A stretch of 64,000 bases of DNA from Aptenodytes patagonicus (Eukaryota > Chordata > Aves > Sphenisciformes > Spheniscidae). Position 1 is the stretch's first letter. Every line of letters begins with the position of its first letter. This document shows, one piece after another, positions 51,023 to 63,100 of the stretch. The stretch lies in contig NC_134963.1 of assembly GCF_965638725.1 (NCBI RefSeq), positions 8,377,501 to 8,441,500 of the forward strand, read 5' to 3'. Under the pieces are notes generated by a model. That model was not told the origin of the DNA. It was given only the letters and a program-made list of their open reading frames with translations, and did not search any database. The position numbers and the translations under genes were made by a program.

Positions 51023-51181
51023 AAAGAAGAAGTGGAAGATAACACTGATGCAAACATGGAAGGGGCTCTGATAGCCCGGGACAGAGTCGGGGTGCAGGAC
51101 TTTGTGCTTCTGGACTCCCACACCAGTGAGACTGCTTTCCTGAACAACCTTCGCAAGCGATACCAAGAGAACCTCATCTAT
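51023..51181 (+). CDS. MYO1H: MYO1H first coding exon
   Basis: The acceptor TTGTGTTGTAG (AG at 51021-51022) shows that a 5' UTR exon exists upstream. The ATG at 51056 (AACATGG, A at -3 and G at +4, strong context) begins [16 protein letters not shown], matching the human MYO1H start as I recall it. The 33 bases between acceptor and ATG are open in the same frame. Coding part 42 codons, phase 0, donor TAT/GTAAGT. Confidence 0.93.
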
Positions 51182-54100
51182 GTAAGTGCTGTGGACTCAT
51201 GTAGCCTATAGCAGGTGAAATGGCTCTAAGAGTGGTATATACGTGTGTGTATATGTATATACGTGTGTGTATATGTATATACGTGTGTGTATATGTATAT
51301 ACGTGTGTGTATATGTATATACGTGTGTGTATATGTATATACGTGTGTGTGTATGTATATACGTGTGTGTGTATGTATATACGTGTGTGTGTATGTATAT
51401 ACGTGTGTGTATGTATATACGTGTGTGTATGTATATACGTGTGTGTATGTATATACGTGTGTGTATGTATATACGTGTGTGTATGTATATACGTGTGTGT
51501 ATGTATATACGTGTGTGTATGTATATACGTGTGTGTGTATGTATATACGTGTGTGTGTATGTATATACGTGTGTGTATGTATATTAAAAAATTGTTGCCC
51601 ATCTAGATGGGATGCAGACTGAAACTGCAGGGGCAGGAGGTGCTATCAATACAGAGAATACTCTCCCAGCTTTGGTTTCATTGTGCTCTGAGACACATTG
51701 CTAGATGTTAGTAGTACCCAGCAGAGTGATCGCCCAGTAGTAGTCTGTCTACTTTAGCTAATGAAAGTAATACAGTCTCAGCCTGCTCTGAGTTGCCTTA
51801 CGAAGATCCAAACAATATGTAGTAGATAGCATTTCACTTTCCTATTCCCTTACTACCTTTGAAGGCAAGGCAGTGCTGAGCGTGGTATCTGACTTGTATG
51901 AGAAGTGCTGAGTACTTCATGGAGCAAGCTAGGTTGACTTCACAGCCGTGTCCATTTTCTCAGCAGCCCCAAGGTTATACATTGGCTTACAGCGGTGGCA
52001 AGTAGTATCTAAACATGTCCTCTGTCAAATGAGGACTGATATTTGTATAACACTAATGGAAAGAATTGAAAAGAAGGTTGAACAGAGCATTTTGATGTAC
52101 TGAAAATGTATACAAATAAGGGAAAATGTAATGTGTCCTGAAATGTGTTATTTGATCACCTTTCACAGTCAAGAAGGAATTTTCTCTGTTGAACAGCTAT
52201 CTGTGGAATAGTCATCCTACTTGGCTCTCCTTCATAGCATTAGTTATTCGTCATTTGCAGAGATTTTTGTGAAACAGAGCTGGGATAGCAAATGCATTAT
52301 TATGTTAACTTTAGGGGAAAAAAAAATCCCATAACCATCATGAGATATCAAGACCTTGTATACGAAACGTAAGGTTCTAAGCTTGCTGTTATTGTTCAAC
52401 TCCACTCTCAACTGGGTAGGTTTTGGAAGAAGTTGGTATTGGCTTTGAAATAGTGATGCCTGTGGAGGGGTGTTTTGTGTGGGTTTTTTTCCTTCTCTCA
52501 TAACAATTTCTGTACCATCTTTTCCAGTTGTTATTGCATAATGTCCTGATGTACCTGACTCCTTTCAGGAGCTGTCGCTGTAGTGATGGAACAGGTTTCC
52601 TGCCTGTATGCGTTCTTTTCTCCCTGCAGACATATATTGGTACTCTTCTTGTATCTGTCAACCCTTACAAAGAGCTGGATATCTACACTGTGACACAGAT
52701 GCAGCTTTATCGAGGGGTAAACTTTTTTGAACTGCCACCACATCTGTAAGTAGAATCCATAGGATTTCAGTTTATATCAATAAATTGGGTTTTCTCTGTA
52801 ATGCTGTGTACTAGCAACAAGGATGTGTATCCACAGTCACTAGCTCTGGTGAATGCTGATATTCTTATCTTCCTGGAGGTAAGGATGTATTTGTCTCTGT
52901 CTTCTAGCTGACTGTGAGAATAAAAGGGGATCAAAAGGATTGCAGAAGTGATGTTGGGGAAACTGTAGGGGAAGAGTTATCTTGAAGATCACTGTCCAGA
53001 CCAGTGCTGTCTGTCCTCCTCATTATGCATGGTGTAGTCAGACCACTGCCTGACTGTGTCCATGTGCAAGTCAACATCTTTTCAGTTGTCTAAAACACTC
53101 CGGTCATCTTGCCTTATCCTCTGAGGTCCCGTGTCAGCGCAGGCAACTGCAGGACTAGCACAGCGCTCACGCACAGCCTCCACTTGGACTTCCCAGGAGG
53201 GGAAGAAACCCGAACTTCTGAACTCTGAGCTGGAATTTTTTTTGATGGTCAGAATTTTTTGGGTGGCTTGCTAAGGAAGGAAAAGAAAAAAGAAAAACCT
53301 ACTTAAGTGACGTATTGGTGAAAGCTCCACTATTGGTTATCTTTGTATCTGTCTCTATCAGCAGGAGTTGAGATCTTCCCTTTAGTGGAATCAAAACTGT
53401 CTCCTCTGCTTTGGAAGAGGGAGTCCCTGCTGTGTATAAACTGTATTCACCAGCAATACATGCAACCTGTATAAATCCTACAGCAACAGTGGGGGAAAAA
53501 GAACAAGCCCTATCTGTCCCTCAAATACAGGCTGGGTTTTTACTATGAGACCTCAAGTCAGTCTCATGTTTTGAGCTGTGCTTTCCCATCATGTCCAATA
53601 CTTGTAATGTTAGATGAGGAGTAGTACTTCTGAAAAGCCTTTGATACTCTGCCTCCTGTTGGCATTTCTAACAGATACTTCTCCTCTGAATATTTCTTGT
53701 GATCCTTGTTCAGATATGCCATAGCTGACAATGCCTACCGGGTGATGTGCAGTGAGTACAACAACCATTTCATCCTCATCTCTGGGGAGAGCGGAGCTGG
53801 GAAGACAGAAGCATCCAAGAAGATCTTGCAGTACTACGCAGTAACCTGTCCAACTACAGAGCAGCTGCAGATTGTCCGTGATCGTCTGCTACTGTCCAAT
53901 CCTGTTCTGGAGGTAAAAACTAAATAAAGGTACAAAATACAGAAGAGTTGGAGTAGATGGCCTCACTCCACAAGATCTTCCTGCAAGTCTTCACACCTGC
54001 ACCCAGGAGTGGCCTCCTGCTTTACATGATTTTGCATCTGCATGTTATAAATAATAACATACGCTCAGCCTCTTGGCAGCACAACCTCTGAAAGAATGCT

Positions 54101-57100
54101 TGGGATTTAATATCACTTAATGTTTAGAAATTTAAACTTGGGTTTTATAGTGGAGGATAGCTGAAACCTGGGAGTACCAGGAAACTGTACACCGTACAGC
54201 AGTTCCTTGTGGCTTCAGTTATAGCTCATACGAGAGAGTGATAATTTGCTTGGCTGAATTCCACGTTAAAGCTAGGGAAATACATTAGCTGGTGTTTCTT
54301 TAATCCCACTAAATTCAGTAGTAGGACTCAGCTGATGCAGCAAATCTTTGTCCTATCATGGGTGTCAGGTTCTCAGCAAGATGAGAAATTACTTAATTTA
54401 TCTGTTTATCCATAGGCTTTTGGAAATGCAAAAACTCTGCGTAATGACAACTCGAGTAGATTTGGGAAATACATGGATATCCAATTTGATTTTAAGGTAA
54501 GAACAAACTTAATGGACCGCTATTAAAACAAGCTGTATCAGTGAACCTCTTGGACTCTCACCAGGCAGCACAGGATTTATTAAGACCTACTTACACTGCA
54601 GATTTCTGACCCTATTTTTACAGGTCTTGCATTTTGCGAGTAAGGTGACTAGTTATGCATCCTGAAAGCTTCCTACATTACTGGCAATACTGCCAATGCT
54701 CCGTGGAAAGCTAATACAGCTTGTTGTAAAGCACAGGTTACACTAGAAGGACAGCAAACTCTTTAGATACAGTTTGTACTGTTGTTGGATACTAACTCTT
54801 AAACACAAGATGGCAGATAAGTAACGGCAGAAACGTGCTTCTCCTGACACTGCTCCTTGTTCCTAGGTGCAGAGGAACAGCCGTCACAATGATGTTGTTT
54901 ATATCTGTTGGTGTTGATCTGACTGCTTTGTTCTGCCAGGGAGCTCCAGTAGGAGGGCACATCCTCAGTTACCTAATTGAGAAATCCAGAGTTGTCCATC
55001 AAAACCACGGAGAAAGGAATTTCCATATTTTCTACCAGTTATTGGAGGGTGGAGACAAGGATCTTCTTTGCTGGCTTGGGCTGGAGCGCAACCCCCAAAA
55101 GTACGCATATCTCATCCAGGTCAGTGAGAGCTTATGTCTCTCTCTGTATCTTGCATCTAGAACTGTAGGGATTGCAAATGCGGCTTTCCTCACTTACTAA
55201 GTGCACTGCTGAACTGCTAAGAGAACCAGCTGTGTGTCACATCATAGTGAAACTCACAGGCAGGTTGGTTGCAAACATATTTGCTCCGGGGTTGTCGGAC
55301 ACCATTCTACCCTGGGTGCTTTTGTGGCAGGAACTGTTCCAGCTGTTATGGCCTAAGGATGCACGTGATAAGTGGTTTATAAGGGATAATATCTCTTATT
55401 GGATGAGCTGATATAGTTGAGGGGACAGAAAAAAGCTTTTGGGCAACATGACCCAGTGACAGCAAAGTCATCAGAGTTTTTTAAAAAAAAAAAGGTCACT
55501 TTCACCAGGTCTCTCAACTGTGTATTCCCCATGTTCTGTGTGTGTGGAATGGCTTACTGCTGCCATCTGTACTGCTGCTGTGAGAACGTAAACACTCTCA
55601 AGCAAATGTCACCAAACCCTTCGATGACCCTGCTCCCTCTGGTATGGTCAAGACACTCTTGATTCATTGAGAAGAGTGGTCTGAGGTACTAAACAGCGGA
55701 GGGGTATCTGTCTGCAAGTTACACTTTGTATAAAGGCATCACTTCTAATGCTCCTGTGTCAGGACCTGGTATAAAATGAGTTTCTTGGGATTTACGGACC
55801 TCATATTATAGAGGTCCATAGGTATGGTTATGCAGTATACAGCTCGCTTCGTGGTAGCAGTCTGTTTCCTTTCTTCCTTGGTAGTGAAGAATACTTGGGC
55901 AGAAGGTATTATTACCATAAAAATGGAAGATGGCTGTAAGCTCAATCTCTTCACAAGACTTAGCGATTTTATGGTAATCACTATCCAAGCTCAATGCTTC
56001 AAGTTATCTGAAGCTCTAAGTATAAGCTGAAAGATTTGATCAAATGAGCCACTTTCAGGATTAACAGGAGTGAAATAAACTTGCTAGCTAGTGGCAGACT
56101 GCATCTATACAGGCTGAGGAAACTGGAAATGAAAGTAGTATGCCCAGTAGTATGCTATGTTTGTTGCTGATAATAAAATTGCTTTGCCAATTAATTGTAC
56201 TAATTAATCTTTCTTTTACTGTATAGGGTCGATGTGCCAAAGTGTTTTCTATTAATGACAAGAATGACTGGAAAATAGTCCGCAAAGCTTTTACTATCAT
56301 TGACTTTACTGAAAAAGATACAGAGGTATGCATGTTAAAAGGGACTGGACCTACCAAAGGGAATTTAAGTAAGGAGTGCGCTGCTGTCTTCCCTTAAAAG
56401 TGATGGAAGCAGTCTTGCTTGGGAGAGGTGTTAAGGATGGAACAGGACATCATTTGGGGGGGGGGGGGGGGGATTGAGGGAGTGGGAGGGTGAAGAGCGC
56501 TCTCACTTTGTACAGCACGATGGCAACTGGTGGTAGCATATCTCTGAAGCAGGTTGTCTGACTCGCCTCCTTCAGCCTAGCCAATATTCTGTTTTAGCAT
56601 GCATAGCAAAGATTAGCACCATCCCATGGAGCTGTGGGAACCTGTTTTCTAACGGTGTCTATTTCTCATCACTAGCATCTCTTTGGAATTGTTGCTAGTG
56701 TGCTGCACCTCGGGAACATTCAGTTTGAAGAAGACAGCAATGGACATGCCATCATTCGCGATGGCACGCAGATCAAATGGATTTCAAAGGTATCTCTTCT
56801 GCGATAGTGTCAGTATTACAAGTGCTACAAAGAAAGCCTTAACCTTGCTGTGTTTTCCTCTTAAGGACAAAAACATCTGCTCCCAAAAGCAGAAGGATTG
56901 CTCTTGTTATGAACTATCTTGAATTGTAGGGCCCCTTTTCTCTGTAGCATGTTTCTCTGAAACTTCCTTGCTTATTGTTGCTCAAAGGTGAGTATACCTG
57001 AGATCTACCAAGGCTGGCATCCCCCTGAAATGAATGGGAATGGACTGGGGGGTTATGCCCTACTGATCACACCATATTGCTTGTTTAAGCGGTCTCCTGC

Positions 57101-60100
57101 TGGCCATACCCTGAGTGAAAGTATTTCTCTTTCTGCAGCTACTGGGTGTGCACTTGTCCATTCTGCAGGAAGCTCTCACCCATCGGAAGATCGAAGCCAG
57201 ATCCGAAGAGGTATGGCGTAGTCCTGTGTAATCCCAGGCAGCTGGGAGTCACCCCAGCTAGTGGTGGTGACAGAGGAGGAGCTTTGTTCTTAGCAGTGTT
57301 ACAGTAAAAACAGATCACTCCAGCTGTCTCTCTCCTCCGTGTTATCTTCTTCTTCTTCTAGACCGAGACGTTAAACTAAAACATATTCCCAGTATTGGAG
57401 TTTTACTGCTGAATGAGGTAGTAACTGTTAAAAAGCTAGGAACAGGGACTTGCAGGCAGCTCTGTGTTTGAGCCAAATAATTTCCTTTTGTCCAGTCCCT
57501 GGAGTGCTTCCTGGGAAACCAGGCCACAGAAACAAAGAAAAGCACTGGTAAAAACTGTTCTTTGAGCATTTTGTACCAAGTTTAATAAAATAAAACTAAA
57601 AGGAAGTCAGAGTACATCTCCCCACTTGTCTAAATTAGCATTCTCCAAAACATAGTATCACAGTCCTGCTGGCACGTGGCCACATACCAGGCTGAAGTAA
57701 TGCTGATGGTGAGTAAAGCTGTAGGCAGCTACAGCTCAGATAGGCTGAGCGCTGTGCTGAGGTATACAACAACGTGGCTGGTTCTCCAAGCCACAGGTGT
57801 GAACTGGCTTTGCAGAAGTTTGCTCTGATCATCTGTGGTGTTTATCATCTCCAGCATATCTTTATTTTTAGGTCCTAAGCCCACTGAATGTGGATCTGGC
57901 ATTCTACGCTCGGGATGCAGTAGCAAAGGCGATTTACGGACGAACTTTCACTTGGCTAGTCAACAAAATTAATGGCTCTCTAGCCAACAAGGTTGGTTTC
58001 TTGTCTAGTGTCCTCCTAGACACTGAGTGCTCCTAACACACTGAGCAGGGTTTCTCCAGTGAGGCCCTGCAGCACTCATCACCAAATATCTTGGATGCTT
58101 GGTAATTGATGTAGGGGCATCCCACAGCACTGAGCTAGAAAGCTGTTTAGTTAGGTGTGAAAGGTGGTGTGTTAATAGTTTCAGCAGTTCATTACCTGCT
58201 TTAAAGTGGCTACTCTGTTGGCATGTGATACATGCTCTGAAAGAGAAAGTTTAAAATTTAGGTGAAGAAAGCAGCACGAAATATGTGGGGAAGAAGCATC
58301 AGCTGAAGCAGCAATTAGAGCAATGGTGTCTTTAACAGGATTCAACTCGGAAAACAGTTATTGGCCTGCTGGATATCTATGGCTTTGAAGTGCTGGACAC
58401 AAACAGGTAACAACAGCTCCTGAGGCATGGGGTAATGACTCATGCTGGTGGGGGCATGTGCTGAAGTCCTGCATGGCTTCTTGAGTGTACTCTTAGCCCA
58501 GCAAGGCAAGCTACAGGTGACTGCAAAATCTGAGTGCACTGGGTTAGCTGAACCCCCTGGTGAAAGCTTTAGCTTGGACTGCTTGCCTGGATTTGAGCCA
58601 TTGGTGCAACAGTGTGGGAGGAATGTATGGGTTTGGTCTATATAGAAGTGGGCTGTCTGGCTAGAAAACAGTAGGTAGTGGTGGGAGAAGTAAAACTGTC
58701 TGTGAAATAAATAAAAACTAATGCTCATTTAACCACTCTGAAGTTTTGAGCAGTTCTGCATTAATTACTGCAATGAGAAGCTCCAGCAGCTGTTGATCGA
58801 GATGACCTTGAAAGCAGAGCAGGAGGAATATGAACTGGAAGGAATAGAGGTAACTTATTATTTTCCCCCCTCCCTCTTTTTCTTTGAATTGCCATTACAC
58901 TGAATGCTTTTGATCATCAATGAAGAAGACATCCTGTTTTTTCTTTTTTTTAGTTTGCATTGTTCATGTGGGAATTATGAGATAGCCACAGGTCTCATTC
59001 TATGACCCTTTTTTTTTCAGTGTAATTTAGCTTAGATTTAATTTACATCATCTAAGAAAGGAGTAGGACATTCCCCAAAACTCGAAAGGTCAGCAGTGAC
59101 AATGTCTCTGTAGAAATGAAGGAGCTCCAACGGTGCAAGGCACTGGATGGAGTGCGTTAATGCAGAGAACAGGAGGAGGATGGTCAGGGCTGCTGAAAGC
59201 AGGAAGACTGTAGTGTGGGATGGTGGATCAATGTGCTGTCAGTGTTTCTCCAGCAGCTCGGTTGGTCCTAATTTACAAAACTGATCTTTACTGGGATTGG
59301 AACCTGGCTCCGAAGAACTTAAAAAAATTGCAAGGAAAAGACCTTCCTCTAAAACTCTTCTTCCTTTTTTCCCTCATTTCCAGTGGGAACCAATTCCATA
59401 TTTTAACAACAAGATCATCTGTGACCTGGTTGAGCAGAAGCATAAAGGAATAATCTCCATTCTGGTAAGAACAGAGTTTGTGCTACTTAAATTAAAATGC
59501 ATGCCTGTGCCCTATTGCAATGGTCCATAATAGTATTTTTTCCTCTAATTATGTGATGGGTCTGCATTATTCAGAATCTAAACAAATAGACCTTGTAAAC
59601 AAAGACCCAGAAGATTAAGGTAGAGGATCTGCTTGCTAGAAAGCTGTGTGTTTTAAAGGTGGTATGCTGCTTCCACAGCAACTCTGAGTGCTTGAGAAGA
59701 GGTAGACCTAGGCCATTCTCTCCACTTTTTGCCTGGAGTCACTGATACATAGAAGGAAGGTACCTGCAGCAACCTGGCTGGCTATAGCCAGCGACAGGGA
59801 TGGGACCCAGGCTTCTTCTGAGTACTATTAGGGAGACCACAGAACACCAGTAGTGCTTCTCTGTAGCCACCTGAAGCCAGACATCCAGGCTCTTGTAAAC
59901 GTCAAAGAGGACAATTCTATCTGCTTGCGTGACTTGCTAGTCTTGATGTCTGATGTTTCAGAAGGGCTCAGCTAGGAGAGAAACCTGAGAGCTGCCTACC
60001 TTCTCCTGAGCTGTAGGTCTTCCTCTTGTTTCCTTGCCCTTTCGTTGTTACTGCTCCTAAAATACTGATCTGAAGATCCTCTTTGTGCCTTCATAGGGAT

Positions 60101-63100
60101 GGCAGGAGAAATGGGAGAGGCTGAAGGCAGCTCTCTCCAGAGCCTTTAATGAGGAGCTTGTTCTGCAGTGCTGTGTAATGCTTTTTGTTTTGATAAGGGT
60201 GCAGTTCCACGGGGAGGAGTCTGAGCACACAAGCTAACTACTACGATGATACTTCCTTGCACGCAAACCCTAATTAGTAAGAAATCTAGTAATCTTCTTG
60301 TAAACACTTGTAGCCAAACTTGAACTTGAGTTGTCCCTTGCCACCACCTCTGACATGTCCACATAGCCCTAATTTTAGACAGAGGATTAGTACGTCGTAA
60401 TCCAGAGAAGGTGCTGCTGAAGCTCAGCGTTAGCTTCACATTGCAATGGATTGCTCTTTCAAGCAGGACTTTTCTACACATAGTACAACTTGGGGAGCAG
60501 AAAGAGTTGTGTTTCTTGGGCTAGAAAAGGGTAATCTGTAAGCTTGTCTTCCCCCTCCAACTCTGTGACTCATCCAGTCCAAGAGTCCTTCAAGTTCATT
60601 TTTGTTTAAATGAACTACAAATAATAAAGGATGAGGCAGGGCATTGCCAAATTTGGAAGAAAAAGGCAGATTTGGCTTGGCTTGACTTATCTTGACCGTT
60701 CTACTGAAAACAGATAAACAAAGCTCTACACTTAACTAGGAAATTGCTTGTATAAAGTAGAGCTCATCTCAAATTGTAACCAAGCTCTTTTGGTTTTGCA
60801 TAACAAAGTTGTACTAAATATTAGCAAGAGGAAGTAGTCTGTTCAGAGCAGCGTTTGATCTGGTGCCTGCTGTTTCAGGATGAAGAATGCTTACGGCCTG
60901 GTGAAGCGACTGATTTGAGCTTCTTGGAAAAGCTGGAAGAGAAAGTAGGAGATCATGTCCACTTCGTGACGTACGCATTTACGCTCTGTATCCTATCACA
61001 GAGGAAACTCTTCCCATCTCTTACCCATAACAGAGTATTGGGGAGGGAACAATTTTTGCTTTGTACCAAAGTCAGTCAAACAGCCTGCCCACTGTCTATA
61101 ATGTTGTAATGTGCTACGCTGGTAGAGTATGGCCTGGGGGATTGGGGAGGTGGCGGCGGGGATTCCTGTCTCTTTACTAGTGTGATGCTGATCTTTGAGT
61201 CTGGTTTCATTCCACGCTAAAATTAGGGCTAAACTTAGATGGCTTTGGCCCATGAAGGTTAGATGGCTTTGGCCATAGATGGCTTTGTCCCCCACTGACT
61301 CCAGGGAAAGCTGAAGATATTGTGAAGAGGAGCCTAATGCCCCAGGCTGTGAGGGGTACATAAATACTCTTCAAGAGTCCATCTGGGTATGTGTGAACTT
61401 TAGGTACGAAGAGGGAAGAAACATGTTCCTGCTCAGATCTCCCAGATGAGCGGCGTTTTGGTTAATACTCAATTTGTAGTATTTTCGGGTTCAGTTTTGG
61501 TGGCAGATGAACGTGTTGGCGCTGGGCTGTTCTGGCAGTTCCCAGCAGAAGCTTACTGAAGGGCTTTGACAAGTCATCAATTCAGTCACACTGAATTGTC
61601 ACCGTTTCTACATCTCTGAAGTTCATCACAGCCAAGTGGAAAACTTGTAGCCAACTTCCTTGTCACCACAATGTGCCTTAATACTGTTCTGCCTGATTAA
61701 AAGCTTTAAATAGAAGTGCTAGAGCTACTTAAATGGGATCTGTACTTGGCAATACTCTTGGAAGAAAATTTTGATATACTAATGTGCTGTTGTGACACAC
61801 AACTCCGCTGTTAGTGACTGCTTACAAAGCTGAAACTTAAACTGTTAAGTTGCTCTTTTATTTTTTTTTTCTCTTTTCTTCCCTCCCTCTCCCCCAGGAG
61901 TCCTTGCTTTCTAAAATTTTCCTGCTATTCTTAAACTTTGATTCCTCCTTTGTATTTGTCCTTCTTCTAGGGCAAAATATCTCAAACAATCTTTCCCCCC
62001 GGTTTCGCTTTGAAATTGAGGAAGCTGGTGATCTTTCTCATGTAGGTAATGAGAATGTATTTAAATGAATGTCATAGGAGGAAATCTTAATACTTCTGGA
62101 AAGGGTGATCATTGCCAAATGGCAATGGATATGTTGCAGATATTGAGGAGTTCCTGGTAGCTGACTCCCATTCTCCAGCACTGAATTTTGCTGTTAGCTG
62201 TTCCAAATGGACAGATAGATGATCATCTGATTATGGGCCATAACTGTATAGTCAGAACCATGTTGATAGAACAGACATTAGACTCCCAGCTCTTCTACAG
62301 CTGCTTTCTGTGCAGGTGACTTTCTACAAGCTGAGGAAGCCTATTTGCTGCTTTTTCTCTTGGTGGTTTTTTTCCTGCAGTCGCAAGCTCGCAGACCAGA
62401 AAACACGGAAATCGATTGACTGGGTGGATTTCCGCCTCCTTCACTACGCAGGAGAAGTCACTTACTGTGCTGTTGGTGAGTGTGAACAAAGTGCCTGTCT
62501 AGAAGTTACCCGAGGCTTTAAGCCAATGTGGTAGATGATAACTTGATGTGAAGATGAACTACAAAATAACTGCCCTCTGAAAGTATTATTACTTGACAGT
62601 CAAACATGAATGCAGTGTGAATTTTGAGGATATAAATTTCCAGACTTTGTGTTAAAGTGTGTAGCCTCCAAAAAGAATTAAACCTTCTCCTTTTTTTTTC
62701 TTCAGGATTTCTGGAGAAGAATAATGATCTCCTGTACAGAAACCTGAAAGAGGTAAGAACAAAAAAGGGATGCAAGTTACCTTGCTTTGAAGCAGAGATG
62801 TTTTGCAGAAGACTTATTTAATCTCTGTAGCAAACAAGAACATATATTTCTACTTAGCGATGTTCCTTAGGCACTTGCATGCATGTCCTTACAGCTGTGC
62901 TGCTCAAGTTTAGAATCATCACAGTAGGAATAAGCCTGCTGAATAAGGCAGCTTTTCACTTACCCTGTTTCAGGTGCTGTGCAACTCTAAAAATGACATC
63001 ATTAGAGACTGCTTTTTACTGTCAGAACTAGACAACAGGAGGAGACCAGAGACTGTGAGTTTCATCTTTAGTCTTAACTTTGAACATAAACTCAACTTCC

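Larger units (their letters stand above)
52746..60878 (+). other. MYO1H: MYO1H introns 2-12
   Basis: Eleven GT-AG introns between the exons listed, from 337 bases (58407-58743) to 1414 bases (59465-60878). Others over 900 bases are 52746-53713 and 55120-56226. A 17-base G run sits at 56456-56472. No nested gene or recognisable mobile element is seen. Confidence 0.85.

Noticed and set aside
51241-51584. CRISPR-like regular repeats
   Set aside because: There are no unique spacers. It is a contiguous tandem microsatellite in a vertebrate intron.
51174-51622. Overlapping open frames on both strands encoding [10 protein letters not shown]- or YIHTHT-type repeats
   Set aside because: They are translations of the alternating TG/TA array in several frames at once. 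There is no coding signal beyond the repeat.
53925-53990. CR1-like phrase GAGTTGGAGTAGATGGCC in MYO1H intron 3
   Set aside because: Only about 18 bases resemble the CR1 tail and the CTCCAGAGGTCCCTTCCAACC block is missing, so chance similarity is likely.
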